The notes: a model not told the origin generated them from the sequence alone. A DNA stretch of 64,000 bases from an uncultured Pelosinus sp. (GCA_900542835.1 UQPB01000007.1:1-64000); one strand, 5' to 3'. Positions 1-8,952 are shown, numbered from the stretch's first letter. Translations and numbers: made by a program.

Positions 1-89
1 GTTTTCAAGGAGCTTCGCGACTCGCTCAGCTATGCTGTTTCGCCGCTTTGGCTGCGTTCTCGCTTACCGTCTCCGGTGAGCGCTTATGT

Positions 90-119
90 ATCTTAACACA
101 ATCGCTCGCCCTCTGTCAA
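90..119 (-). promoter_or_regulatory. Probable rRNA-operon promoter, leftward
   Basis: On the minus strand a perfect -35 TTGACA (114-119) is followed after 18 bases by TAAGAT (90-95). The transcript would run leftwards off the window and reaches a CTCCTTGAAAAC segment at bases 1-12. That resembles the TTGAAAAC leader/antitermination motif common near Firmicute 16S genes. The rRNA gene itself lies outside the window, so the identity is inference. Confidence 0.45.
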
Positions 120-171
120 CAGCTGATTTGAAACTAAATTCCGTTCCATTCTTACGGCACTGCATATGCAT

Positions 172-267
172 AAAAAAAGCTCTGAGACCTCTCAAGAGCA
201 TGCATCCACTCGCACGCATTCATAAGCTAAACGGCTAACGGGAAGGAAGGTTCGTCTCACTCAACTG
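172..267 (-). ncRNA. Candidate small RNA with own promoter and terminator
   Basis: A consensus-like promoter (TTGACA at 297-302, 18-base spacer, TATGCT at 273-278) points left. About 70-95 bases later there is a strong intrinsic terminator: GCTCT(T)GAGA paired with TCTCAGAGC at 179-199, then seven Ts (172-178). No open reading frame with a ribosome-binding site is visible between them. The RNA would be about 95 nt. I cannot match it to a known family; it could also be a transcribed leader of the downstream rRNA promoter region. Confidence 0.4.
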
Positions 268-359
268 CAGTAAGCATATCATATGCAGCAAGGGACTGTC
301 AAGGCGTTTACCGGGGATTTCCGTCCCCGAAGGCGCTCTCACAAGGGGAAAGCAGCCTA

Positions 360-515
360 TTAGCAATAGGCTGCAATATATTCTTCAGTCATCGTATCCA
401 GTGCATTGCGCATTTCGGCAATGCTGGCCGGCGTTAAGTTATAACGGTTTAGTTCCTCGCTATGAACAATCGCCGACAGTTTCTGGATCATTTCCAAAAG
501 CTGCAGTTTCTTCAC
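360..515 (-). CDS. Small conserved-looking hypothetical protein, 51 aa
   Basis: A GTG-started reading frame of 51 codons preceded by a good ribosome-binding site (GGAGGT at 525-530) and a good promoter (TTTACA 583-588, 17-base spacer, TATGAT 560-565). The product begins VKKLQLLEMIQKLSAIVHSE and ends in EEYIAAYC. It is amphipathic and probably helical, with no membrane segment and a single terminal cysteine. It resembles the short Spo0E-like or regulator-type helical hairpin proteins only in size; no signature motif is present, so no function is assigned. It is followed by the candidate small RNA and its terminator on the same strand. Confidence 0.65.
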   Translation of the reverse strand: MKKLQLLEMIQKLSAIVHSEELNRYNLTPASIAEMRNALDTMTEEYIAAYC

Positions 516-559
516 TACTCTTTTACCTCCGTAATTTTGTTAGAAGCACAACGAGATTA

Positions 560-588
560 ATCATAGCAGGCGCTGCCGCCTTTGTAAA
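560..588 (-). promoter_or_regulatory. Sigma-A type promoter for the 51-aa gene
   Basis: TTTACA (583-588), 17-base spacer and TATGAT (560-565) on the minus strand, 45 bases upstream of the GTG start at 515. Confidence 0.6.
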
Positions 589-729
589 GAGGCAAATCTG
601 TATAGAAGAAAAGAAAGTTTATTCAAATTTTGATTTCTGGCTTTGCCGTGGGAATGGAAAATATGATACCATAGTACTATATATCTATTAGAGAACCAAT
701 AAGCAAAAGCAATTGCAAGGGGGACCATA

Positions 730-1401
730 ATGATTCCTTTGCGCGATAATCTGCGCTCGCATTCACTGCCAATCATGACAATCGGTCTGATTATCAGTAA
801 TTTCTATGTGTTTTACCAGGAGCTCCGTTTAAGTGACCGCGCCCTGACAGCCATGATCCAACAATATGGCCTGACGCCGATCTTCCTGATTGAGGCGATA
901 AACGCGGCCTCAACCGCGGTTGCCGATTATTCGCCCCTATTCAGCAATCTGTTTTTACATGGCGGCTGGCTGCACATCATCGGCAATATGTGGTACTTAT
1001 GGTTGTTTGGTGATAATGTCGAGGACTGGCTGGGCCGGCTTCCGTTTCTGGCCTTCTTCCTGCTGACCGGCCTTATCGCCAATTTGACCCACATTCTGCT
1101 GGACCCGTTCTCCACGATACCGGTTATTGGCGCCAGTGGCGCTGTATCGGGAATTCTGGGCGCTTATTTAATTTTATATCCCACAGCCAGAATTAAAACG
1201 TTAGTGCCTATATTTATCTTCTTGCAGATATTTGAAATTCCGGCGATGCTCTTTTTGGGACTATGGTTCTTCCTGCAATTACAGGGGAGTGCCGCGGCCG
1301 GTTCCAACATTGCATGGTGGGCCCACGTCGGCGGCTTTCTCGCCGGGATGTTGTTGATCAAAATATTTCCCTGTCGCTGCAAACGCTCCTATTTTCGCTA
1401 G
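730..1401 (+). CDS. Rhomboid family intramembrane serine protease
   Basis: A polytopic membrane protein of 223 aa, typical of compact bacterial rhomboids, that cleaves transmembrane substrates within the bilayer. Visible hallmarks are the HGGWLHIIGNMWYLW segment around residues 75-90, the catalytic serine in GASGAVSG (about S136), and the catalytic histidine in WWAHVGGFLAG (about H199). Six hydrophobic helices can be counted. The ATG at 730 follows an AAGGGGG site at a good distance. The last 44 bases overlap the 3' end of the convergent radical SAM gene, so the two transcripts are complementary there. Substrate unknown. Confidence 0.93.
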   Translation: MIPLRDNLRSHSLPIMTIGLIISNFYVFYQELRLSDRALTAMIQQYGLTPIFLIEAINAASTAVADYSPLFSNLFLHGGWLHIIGNMWYLWLFGDNVEDWLGRLPFLAFFLLTGLIANLTHILLDPFSTIPVIGASGAVSGILGAYLILYPTARIKTLVPIFIFLQIFEIPAMLFLGLWFFLQLQGSAAAGSNIAWWAHVGGFLAGMLLIKIFPCRCKRSYFR

Positions 1402-2329
1402 TTACCGCGCTGCCATTAAGGTAATTGCATTTCCTGCCCTGCCAGGTATCCTGGCTCTCCAGGGAATGTTCAATTGCCTCTTTTATTTTCCACCAGCCGG
1501 TCTGCCAGTTGCTGAAAAGTGTATTGCTTTCAGGCGCCCTGCCAATTAAGCGCTGGATAACGATTTCAGGCCGGAGATATTCTAAGAAGGTAATTACCCT
1601 GTCAACATACTCGTCTTTAGTGATCAGCTCAATCTGGCTTTCCTGGTACCACTTCGCCATCAGCGTTCCCTTCACAATATAAAGCGCATGCAGTTTTACC
1701 TGATCAACGCCGACAGCGGACAGTACTTTAGCGTTTTCAACAACATCCTCACATCTGTCCCATGGCAGATTCAGAATCAAATGCGTACAGACGCCCAGGC
1801 CGCGCCGCTTGGTCCGGAGCACGGCATCCAGCCATTCGGCCAATGTATGTCCGCGATTAACCCGCAGCAGCGAGTGATAGTTTACGGTTTGCAGACCAAA
1901 TTCCAGGGTTATATCAATTCCCAGTTCAGCCTGCAGCCTTTCCAGTACAGACAGATGCTCTTCACCCGCACAATCCGGCCGGGTGGCAATCGCAACTCCC
2001 ACCACATCCGGCTGACAGGCTTCCCTTACATAGGCTTCCAGCCTGCTGGCCGGCAGGTATGTATTACTGTAATTCTGAAAGTATGGGATAAATTTCTTGG
2101 CTTTGTATTTCGGACTAATATGGGCTTTATTGGCTTCAATCTGCTGCGCAACCGTTATCGAAGCAGGCAGGTTTTCATAGCCGGCGCCAATCTCGCCGCA
2201 AAACGCGCAGCCGCCTGTCGCGATTCGTCCGTCACGATTGGGGCAGGTAACCGGCAGGCTGACCGGCAATTTGTATACCTTTTCGCCATATTTTTTAACC
2301 AAATAGGTTGAGTAGGCATTATAGCGCAT
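1358..2329 (-). CDS. TIGR01212-type (YhcC-like) radical SAM protein
   Basis: A 323-aa radical SAM enzyme of the YhcC/TIGR01212 group. The cluster-binding region near the N-terminus reads CPNRDGRIATGGCAFC, the extended cysteine pattern characteristic of this family. A barrel follows, with ITLEFGLQTVNYHSL and NLPWD segments. The start is placed at the ATG at 2329 because it has an AGAGGAG site and the protein begins MRYNAYSTYLVKKYG like its relatives; a longer frame upstream lies inside the neighbouring gene. It overlaps the upstream radical SAM gene by 11 bases, suggesting translational coupling. The reaction of this family is not established. Confidence 0.88.
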   Translation of the reverse strand: MRYNAYSTYLVKKYGEKVYKLPVSLPVTCPNRDGRIATGGCAFCGEIGAGYENLPASITVAQQIEANKAHISPKYKAKKFIPYFQNYSNTYLPASRLEAYVREACQPDVVGVAIATRPDCAGEEHLSVLERLQAELGIDITLEFGLQTVNYHSLLRVNRGHTLAEWLDAVLRTKRRGLGVCTHLILNLPWDRCEDVVENAKVLSAVGVDQVKLHALYIVKGTLMAKWYQESQIELITKDEYVDRVITFLEYLRPEIVIQRLIGRAPESNTLFSNWQTGWWKIKEAIEHSLESQDTWQGRKCNYLNGSAVTSENRSVCSDREIF

Positions 2330-4076
2330 CTGACAGCTCCTCTCTGATGATGCCGGACAGCAGCGTCCAGGCACCTCCCCGGGAATAATCAAACAACAAA
2401 ACACTGCGTTGTTGCTGAAGACGTCCGGTCCGCAACAACGCAGGGATATCAAGCGTAAACGCTTCCACCTGATAGGTGCGTTTTATCTGTCGCCATGACG
2501 TAAACCGGTAGCCGGCCAGATAGCGGGCTACCGTCTCATCATTCCGCCAAAAAGCGCTGATTTCGGCTTCGAGCTCTGGATAATTCCACGGCAGGCATTC
2601 CGGCCGTACCGAACCGCCATCACTGGTCAGCGCGTCAAATTTCAGCAATTCCAAAAACGTCGCCAGTTGTTGGGGAAACCGTTCCTGACAAAACTGAGCC
2701 AGAAACTCATACATGCCTTTGGGACTGTGAGACGAAAAATGCATCTGCCGCTGTTCCCAGTAGTGGCTTAAACTGAAATAGAAAGCAAAAGCATTGCCGC
2801 CGCAGCGTTCCGCGATCAGCCAGCCGCAGGCCGTCAAAAAACGCCCGCTATTGTAGGTGAGGTTAAAAACATCTTCGAACAGATGCAGTTTTCTAATTGC
2901 CGCGTAATTCAGGTAGCGATTGGAGAGAACCTCATAGGGAGCGGCGTCAGTATATGCATAGTCGTGCAGCTGGCCGGAGCGCCGGACGCCAGATCCCTTC
3001 AGCAGCTTTAAGAAGCCGATTTGCAGCATATGCGGCTTTAGATCATATACCGCATTAAACGATCGGGCAAAAATCGCCAGTGTTTCGTATGGCAGTCCGA
3101 CAATTAAATCCAAATGCAGATGCATATTGCCACTCTGCCGTAAAACAGAAAGGCTGCGGTTAATTTTTCCCCAGTCATTGCGGCGGCAAATCGCCGCCAG
3201 TGTAGGCTCGTTTGTTGACTGAATGCCAATTTCGAGTTGAAATCGCCCCGGCGGAGCCGCCGCCAGCAAGGCAAGCGCTTCCTCATCCAGCCAATCGGCC
3301 GCAATCTCGAAATGAAAATTAGTCCGGCATTCCTGCTGTGACAAAAAGCGGATGATCGGCAAATAATGCTCTTTACGGCTGTTAAAGGTACGATCAACAA
3401 ACTTCACTTGCTTAACATCATGAGCAATAAAAACCGTTAAATCGGCCAAGACCCGTTCCAGTGAGTAAAAGCGAACGCCGGACGTAGCGCTGGACAGGCA
3501 GTACTGGCAGGAAAACGGACAGCCCCGGGAGGATTCATAATAAAGAATTCTTTCTTTAAACGACTCAAGTTCAGCCGGATGATAGGCAAAGGGAAGCTGA
3601 TCCAGCCGCGAGACCGTTCTTGGCTTGCCATTAACGCAAATTCCTGCCTGCGTACGCCAGGCAATGCCGTCAATACCCCCGCCGCGATGCAGCCGTAAGT
3701 TGCGCAGCAGTTCGCACAGTACTTCCTCTCCCTCTCCCATCACAATATAATCGACAGCAGGATGCGTTTGCAGGACTTCAGCCGGATCATACGAAACCTC
3801 GGGGCCGCCAAGAATCAGAACCGTCCCGGGCAGCACCTTCTTCAACAAGGAGGCTAATTCGCTTACCATCGCCATATTCCAGATGTAACAAGCAATGCCG
3901 ACTACCTCCGGCTTATGGCTGTATATATCGCTGAGGATCTGCTGACAACTCTGATTAATCGTGTATTCAGCAATCGTTATATCAATTCCGTCCTGCCGGC
4001 AGAACTCCCGCAGATTGCGCAATGCCAGCGAGGTATGGATGTATTTGGCGTTGAGGGTAGTTAACAGAACTTTCAT
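2319..4076 (-). CDS. B12-binding-domain radical SAM protein (DUF4080 type)
   Basis: A 585-aa protein with an N-terminal cobalamin-binding-like domain (residues about 1-140, starting MKVLLTTLNAKYIHTSLALR), a radical SAM core with CPFSCQYC near residue 185, and a long C-terminal region typical of DUF4080. Such enzymes use S-adenosylmethionine and a 4Fe-4S cluster; cobalamin binding is inferred from the domain family. The ATG at 4076 is chosen because GGGAGGTG lies five bases upstream and homologues start at MKVLLTT; a longer frame to 4109 lacks a site. Co-directional and overlapping with the next radical SAM gene, so the two probably form an operon. Specific substrate unknown. Confidence 0.88.
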   Translation of the reverse strand: MKVLLTTLNAKYIHTSLALRNLREFCRQDGIDITIAEYTINQSCQQILSDIYSHKPEVVGIACYIWNMAMVSELASLLKKVLPGTVLILGGPEVSYDPAEVLQTHPAVDYIVMGEGEEVLCELLRNLRLHRGGGIDGIAWRTQAGICVNGKPRTVSRLDQLPFAYHPAELESFKERILYYESSRGCPFSCQYCLSSATSGVRFYSLERVLADLTVFIAHDVKQVKFVDRTFNSRKEHYLPIIRFLSQQECRTNFHFEIAADWLDEEALALLAAAPPGRFQLEIGIQSTNEPTLAAICRRNDWGKINRSLSVLRQSGNMHLHLDLIVGLPYETLAIFARSFNAVYDLKPHMLQIGFLKLLKGSGVRRSGQLHDYAYTDAAPYEVLSNRYLNYAAIRKLHLFEDVFNLTYNSGRFLTACGWLIAERCGGNAFAFYFSLSHYWEQRQMHFSSHSPKGMYEFLAQFCQERFPQQLATFLELLKFDALTSDGGSVRPECLPWNYPELEAEISAFWRNDETVARYLAGYRFTSWRQIKRTYQVEAFTLDIPALLRTGRLQQQRSVLLFDYSRGGAWTLLSGIIREELSDAL

Positions 4077-4229
4077 AAGACACCTCCCATGGACTAGTGA
4101 CTGGCACATTTATGCGGCATTAGCAGCATTCCAGGAAGTATTCCCGCTTGGCCGGCCAATATCCTTTCTGTCCCTTTCGACTCGTTTTGCATACAATAAA
4201 GGGAAAGTATCTGCAGGAAGGTGTTGAAT

Positions 4230-5006
4230 ATGCGAATTTTACTGGACGGGAGGCAACTGCCGGTTTCGGTTCAAATCAATAGAGACTTGCTGCTCACTCT
4301 CAAAGCTCTTGCGTTAACGCAAAACTGGCGTATTCATTATAATGCGGCCGCCGGCATCGTCTACCTCAATACAACCGAGCATCAGACCGCTGCGCGCGAC
4401 AGGCAGGCTCTGACCGACGCAGAGCTGGAGAGCATTCGCCTCCTTGGTAAGGTCATTTGCCTCGATCCCGGCCACGGTGGCAAAGATCCCGGAGCAATCG
4501 GCCCCACTGGAACCTGTGAGAAGGATAACACACTGGCAATCGCGCTGTTATTGCGGGAAAAGCTGGAACGGAACGGGGCAAAAGTCATTATGACCCGGGA
4601 GGATGACCGTTCGATCGCCCATGACAGTGCCACTGTGCAGGAGGAAGCGGAAGCGCGTCTGACAGCCATCAAACAAACGAAAGCTGACTTAGCAATCAGC
4701 ATTCATAACGACAGCTTTATTCGGCCAACGGTCGGCGGCGCCACAACCTATCACCATGGCGGTGCTGAAGCGGTAAAACTGGCGGCCAGCGTGCAAAAGC
4801 GATTGACGGAAACGCTTGGCGTCAATGATCGCGGCGCCAGATTTGCCAGTCTTTTTTTGCTGCGCTACGCGCCTATGCCCGCCATAATCGTAGAAACCGC
4901 TTTTATCTCCAATCCGGACGAAGAGTTGCTGCTGGCAGGTGAAGATGGACGCAGCCGGGCCGCCAATGGAATTTTCGAGGGAATAGCCGGGTATTACCGC
5001 CTCTGA
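4230..5006 (+). CDS. N-acetylmuramoyl-L-alanine amidase (Amidase_3)
   Basis: A 258-aa zinc amidase that cleaves the lactyl-peptide bond of peptidoglycan. The catalytic domain begins around residue 75 with ICLDPGHGGKDPGAIG (zinc histidine about H82). It continues with ALLLREKLERNGAKVIMTR and DLAISIHNDSF, and ends with the catalytic IIVETAFISN block. The N-terminal 70 residues look like a small substrate- or wall-binding domain. No cleavable signal peptide is evident at either start, which is unusual for a wall hydrolase; CwlD-like forespore/mother-cell enzymes are one comparison. ATG 4230 is preferred over GTG 4221 because the AGGAAGGTG site overlaps the latter. Confidence 0.88.
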   Translation: MRILLDGRQLPVSVQINRDLLLTLKALALTQNWRIHYNAAAGIVYLNTTEHQTAARDRQALTDAELESIRLLGKVICLDPGHGGKDPGAIGPTGTCEKDNTLAIALLLREKLERNGAKVIMTREDDRSIAHDSATVQEEAEARLTAIKQTKADLAISIHNDSFIRPTVGGATTYHHGGAEAVKLAASVQKRLTETLGVNDRGARFASLFLLRYAPMPAIIVETAFISNPDEELLLAGEDGRSRAANGIFEGIAGYYRL

Positions 5007-5035
5007 CCGCAGGGACGCCAACCGCGTCCCTGCGG
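5007..5035 (+). terminator. GC-rich hairpin after amidase gene
   Basis: CCGCAGGGACGC (5007-5018) pairs perfectly with GCGTCCCTGCGG (5024-5035) directly after the stop codon. There is no clear T-run, so it may be an RNA 3'-end stabiliser rather than a full intrinsic terminator. Confidence 0.4.
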
Positions 5036-5146
5036 GCTGTATAAAGGCGGCCTGAGTCGCTAATCCTAAAAAAGCCGCAGCAAACCGCCGGCAATTTATA
5101 CCTGAAGCACAGGATTTTTCTTTCCTGTTAGCCAATAGTATTAAGA

Positions 5147-5190
5147 TATGCTTCAAACTTAGCCTGACTTACCCTGATTTTTGAAGCATA
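5147..5190. repeat. 11-bp inverted repeat upstream of peptidase gene
   Basis: TATGCTTCAAA (5147-5157) and TTTGAAGCATA (5180-5190) are perfect inverted repeats separated by 22 bases, ending 35 bases before the start of the M3 peptidase gene. They could be an operator pair or a 5' UTR hairpin. Confidence 0.5.
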
Positions 5191-5224
5191 CTCTACAGAA
5201 GCGGTTTCAAAAAGGAGTGTGACT

Positions 5225-7102
5225 ATGTCGATTATGCCCAAAATTGCATCTGCTGTATTAGGAACCCTGCTATTCGCCGCCGGGGCGGAAGCGTCTTTTG
5301 CTCAGGAGCATGGCAGCGTGCCGCCGCGTAATGAAATACAGGATGAATATAAGTGGAAACTGGAAGATATGTATGAGAGCGATTCACACTGGCAAAACGA
5401 GTTCAATGCGCTGAAGGCCTCGCTAAACACGATAACTCAGTATAAAAACAACTTGCAGCAATCAGCCGACCTGCTGCTGGCCTGCTTAAAAGAGCGTGAT
5501 CGCATCAATATGGCCGCCGAAAAACTGTTTGCCTACGCCCGCATGCATCGCGACGAGAACAATGCGGATGCCTTTTATCAGGCAATGACAGGCAAGGCGG
5601 AATCGTTGCTGAGCGAAGTCGGTGAGGCCGGCGCATTTATCGAGCCGGAAATTTTATCCATCCCTGATACCCAGCTTGCAGCCTTCAGGCAAACCGAACC
5701 CGGCTTGTCCGAATACGACTTCTTTTTTAAGAACCTGCAACGCCAGAAGCAGCATGTGCTATCCCCGCAGGAAGAAGAGCTGCTGGCGCGGATGAGTGAA
5801 GTTGCGGAAGCCCCCGCTAACACCTTCAATATGCTGGCCCACGCTGATTTGCGATTCCCCCGGATCACGGACGGATCGGGCAAATCGCTGCAGCTCAGCG
5901 AAGCCCGTTACCGGCTGTTCATCATGTCAGAGGACAGGCAACTGAGGCAGCACGCTTTCGAAGCGCTGTTCGGCGCTTATAATCAATATCGCAATACCTT
6001 TGCCTCTACATTAGCCGGCAATGTAAAGAAAAATATTTTCCTGGCCAGCAGCCGCAACTACCCATCTGCGCTGGAGGCGGCGCTGCAGCCGGCCAATGTG
6101 CCTGTATCGGTATATGAAAACGTCATTGCCACTGTCGAACAAAACCTGCAGCCGCTGCACCGCTATGTTGCCCTTAAGCAAAAAGCGCTCAAGCTGAATA
6201 AAATTCATATGTATGACCTGTATACACCGCTTGTGGCGGACATCCGGTTAAACTACAGCTACGAGCAGGGCCGGGATTTGGTGCAGAAAGCGCTGCAGCC
6301 GCTTGGCAGCGATTATTTAACTGTCCTTAAACAGGCGCTTGATAATTCCTGGATAGATGTATACGAAAATCAGGGCAAGCAAACCGGCGCCTATTCCTGG
6401 GGCGTCTATGGCACACATCCGTTCGTGCTGCTCAACTATACCGATCGCTATGACGATGTCTCCACACTGGCACATGAACTGGGTCATGCTCTCCACAGCT
6501 ACTATAGCCATCAGCAGCAGCCGTACATCGATGCCTCCTATACGATTTTTTCAGCTGAAGTCGCGTCCACAACCAACGAAACACTGCTAATGGAATATAT
6601 GCTGAAAAACACAGCCGACAGGCAGACTCGTCTCTATCTCATCAATCAGTATCTGGAACAGGTACGGGCAACGGTTTATCGCCAGACTATGTTTGCCGAG
6701 TTTGAAAAGGACCTGCACGAAAAAGCAGCTGGCGGCGAACCAATCACCGCCGATCTGCTGGACGGGATGTGGTATGACTTGAACGTCAAATATTACGGAC
6801 CCGATATCGTAGTGGATCCTGAGATTAAGGTTGAATGGGCCCGAATTCCTCATTTCTATTCCAGCTTCTATGTGTATCAATACGCCACCGGTTTTTCGGC
6901 GGCAAACGCGCTGGCCGATCAGATTCTCAAAGAAGGAGCGCCTGCGCAGCAGCGTTATCTGAACTTTTTAAAAAGCGGCGGCTCCGATTATTCAATCAAT
7001 CTGCTGAAAGACGCAGGCGTCGACATGTCTTCACCTCAGGCGATTGAAGTAACGCTGACAAAGTTCTCCCGGCTGCTGGATGAACTGGAAACTCTGCTGT
7101 AA
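5225..7102 (+). CDS. pepF: Exported oligoendopeptidase F-type M3 metallopeptidase
   Basis: A zinc oligopeptidase of 625 aa that cleaves short peptides. The M3 catalytic motif is HELGH at about residues 417-421 (context STLAHELGHALHSYYS). The third zinc ligand is in FSAEVASTTNETLL, about 27 residues on. The odd feature is the N-terminus: MSIMPKIASAVLGTLLFAAGAEASFAQE reads as a signal peptide with likely cleavage after an Ala-X-Ala-type site, whereas classical PepF is cytoplasmic. The mature protein begins with the normal PepF N-terminal domain (DEYKWKLEDMYES). ATG 5225 has AAAAGGAG at seven bases; GTG 5219 is too close to the site. Monocistronic, with a terminator downstream. Confidence 0.92.
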   Translation: MSIMPKIASAVLGTLLFAAGAEASFAQEHGSVPPRNEIQDEYKWKLEDMYESDSHWQNEFNALKASLNTITQYKNNLQQSADLLLACLKERDRINMAAEKLFAYARMHRDENNADAFYQAMTGKAESLLSEVGEAGAFIEPEILSIPDTQLAAFRQTEPGLSEYDFFFKNLQRQKQHVLSPQEEELLARMSEVAEAPANTFNMLAHADLRFPRITDGSGKSLQLSEARYRLFIMSEDRQLRQHAFEALFGAYNQYRNTFASTLAGNVKKNIFLASSRNYPSALEAALQPANVPVSVYENVIATVEQNLQPLHRYVALKQKALKLNKIHMYDLYTPLVADIRLNYSYEQGRDLVQKALQPLGSDYLTVLKQALDNSWIDVYENQGKQTGAYSWGVYGTHPFVLLNYTDRYDDVSTLAHELGHALHSYYSHQQQPYIDASYTIFSAEVASTTNETLLMEYMLKNTADRQTRLYLINQYLEQVRATVYRQTMFAEFEKDLHEKAAGGEPITADLLDGMWYDLNVKYYGPDIVVDPEIKVEWARIPHFYSSFYVYQYATGFSAANALADQILKEGAPAQQRYLNFLKSGGSDYSINLLKDAGVDMSSPQAIEVTLTKFSRLLDELETLL

Positions 7103-7138
7103 ACAACCGTCTCACCTTACGCTAAGCCCAATCAGAAA

Positions 7139-7182
7139 GAAGCCAGCGAGATTGAACAACACCAATCCCGCTGGCTTCTTCT
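7139..7182. terminator. Intrinsic terminator, possibly bidirectional
   Basis: GAAGCCAGCG (7139-7148) pairs with CGCTGGCTTC (7169-7178), followed by TTCT on the plus strand. It lies between the convergent peptidase and helicase genes. Confidence 0.65.
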
Positions 7183-7242
7183 ATCCATATAGCGGTTTAC
7201 TCAACAAGATGGATTCGCAATTATTCTTTGGATAACTCAGCT

Positions 7243-8565
7243 TCAGTTCCTGCCGCTCTGCTTGCCGGCATTGGCCCCACCCTTTGCCGGCACACCCGCT
7301 TGTGTTGAATGTGCCCGGGGGGATGTTTTGGCGTGCACCCTGTTTTGCTTGGGCAATCTGCCCGGCGACTTCTCCGCATTTACGGGTTCTCTGCCTGTCC
7401 GGGCAACCTTTATTGCCGGAAAGTTATTCTGCAACGGGTAGGGATGCTCTGTGATCACGGTTAATTTCTTCCCAATCAGTTTTTCAATATCGCGCAGTTG
7501 GCTTTTTTCATCAAAATCGCAAAACGATATGGCTACGCCGCCCAGCCCCGCCCTGCCGGTTCTGCCAATGCGATGCACATAGGTCTCCGGTATATCCGGC
7601 AGATCATAATTAATGACATGCGACAATTCATCAATGTCGATGCCTCTTGCTGCAATATCAGTTGCAATCAATATCCGCAGTGATCTGTCTTTAAAATTCG
7701 CTAATGCCCGCTGCCGCGCTCCTTGTGATTTATCGCCATGGATCGCCTGTGCCATCACGTTATGCCTGGATAACTGCTTGCTAAGGCGATCCGCCCCGTG
7801 TTTAGTCCGGGTAAACACCAGTGCGGAGCCAATGTGTTGATCATTGAGAATGTGCAGCAGCAAATCCTTCTTACTGACTTTATCCACCATATACAAATAT
7901 TGCTCAATACGCTCCACGGTTGACGACACCGGGGTGATTTCTATTCTCATCGGCTTGTGTAAAATCGTACCGGCCAGCTTGGCGATATCCGGCGGCATCG
8001 TAGCTGAGAACAGCAAGGTTTGCTTTTTCAAAGGTGTCTTGGCAATAATCCTTTTCACATCATGGATAAATCCCATATCAAGCATACGGTCAGCTTCGTC
8101 CAGAATCAATATCTTGATGTGTTCTATCGTAATAATCTTTTGATTGAGTAAGTCCAGTAATCGTCCAGGCGTTGCCACCAGGATGTCGACCCGTTGTTGT
8201 AAATTTTCTTCCTGCGGTTTTTGCGATACACCACCAAAGATCACACAACAGTTTAACCTGGTAAATCTCCCATAGGTAGTAAAGCTCTCATAAATTTGCT
8301 GCGCCAACTCTCTGGTCGGCGTAACGATCAGGGCCCGTATCACTGACTTGGCCCGCTGAGGAATTTTTTCTTTGCTGAGCAATTGAAGCGTGGGTATCGC
8401 AAACGCAGCCGTTTTGCCGGTACCGGTCTGGGCGCACCCCAGTAAATCTCCGCCGCTTAATATAATCGGTATTGCCTGCTCCTGTATCGGGGTAGGCATT
8501 GCGTAGTTTTCCATTTCCAAGGCTTTAATAATTTCAGGCATAATAGCTAAATCTTTAAACTGCAT
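7243..8565 (-). CDS. DEAD-box ATP-dependent RNA helicase (RhlE/CshA-like)
   Basis: A 440-aa RNA helicase with all family motifs in order: the Q motif TPIQEQAIP, Walker A AQTGTGKT, PTRELAQQ, DEADRMLDMG, SATMP, and HRIGRTGRAG. The two RecA-like domains end at about residue 370. A basic, Gly/Lys/Arg-rich tail of about 70 residues follows, as in helicases that act on rRNA or mRNA. ATG 8565 is used because the GTG at 8571 is part of its own AAAGGAG site. A good promoter lies 35 bases upstream. Likely roles are ribosome assembly or RNA decay; cold induction is plausible but not shown. Confidence 0.94.
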   Translation of the reverse strand: MQFKDLAIMPEIIKALEMENYAMPTPIQEQAIPIILSGGDLLGCAQTGTGKTAAFAIPTLQLLSKEKIPQRAKSVIRALIVTPTRELAQQIYESFTTYGRFTRLNCCVIFGGVSQKPQEENLQQRVDILVATPGRLLDLLNQKIITIEHIKILILDEADRMLDMGFIHDVKRIIAKTPLKKQTLLFSATMPPDIAKLAGTILHKPMRIEITPVSSTVERIEQYLYMVDKVSKKDLLLHILNDQHIGSALVFTRTKHGADRLSKQLSRHNVMAQAIHGDKSQGARQRALANFKDRSLRILIATDIAARGIDIDELSHVINYDLPDIPETYVHRIGRTGRAGLGGVAISFCDFDEKSQLRDIEKLIGKKLTVITEHPYPLQNNFPAIKVARTGREPVNAEKSPGRLPKQNRVHAKTSPRAHSTQAGVPAKGGANAGKQSGRN

Positions 8566-8598
8566 AAGCACTCCTTTAATCGACTATCGTTACAGTTC

Positions 8599-8627
8599 AG
8601 TGTATCTTTTTTGCAGACATTAAGCAA
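8599..8627 (-). promoter_or_regulatory. Promoter of DEAD-box helicase gene
   Basis: TTGCTT (8622-8627), 17-base spacer and TACACT (8599-8604) on the minus strand; about 30 nt of leader before the ATG at 8565. Confidence 0.55.
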
Positions 8628-8704
8628 GCCAGGAACGCATTGCAGTTCCTTATTTCTGCTCAGTTCCCGCTGTATTTCCACAAGCAAATCCCTCACCCCT
8701 CGAA

Positions 8705-8783
8705 CCGGTCGTTAATCAGTACTTTCTAAAGAGGCGATGAAAAGGCGCCAACGACGAGTTGTGATATGTTGATTAACGACCGG
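8705..8783. repeat. 79-bp element with perfect 14-bp terminal inverted repeats
   Basis: CCGGTCGTTAATCA (8705-8718) and TGATTAACGACCGG (8770-8783) are perfect inverted repeats around a 51-base interior without an open reading frame. The arm sequence TTAATCAG is shared with the larger inverted-repeat element at 47572-47727. It sits in a roughly 400-base stretch (8630-9030) that otherwise holds only the terminator at 8953-8984. Confidence 0.6.
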
Positions 8784-8952
8784 AACCCGAACATTGGCCG
8801 CAGAATATCCTCCTCACTCACGATGCTTTGGCGCCCCGTTACCATATCCAACACACCAATTCCGCTTATCGTTTTTTTCATTTTTGTTTATTATAGCACA
8901 TATTTATACGAGCCATAGCAATATTAGGAGTAGTGAACCCATCAGGCTGGCG

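Noticed and set aside
401..691. Plus-strand open frame opposite the 51-aa gene
   Set aside because: No ribosome-binding site, poor protein-like composition, and it overlaps a minus-strand promoter and gene.
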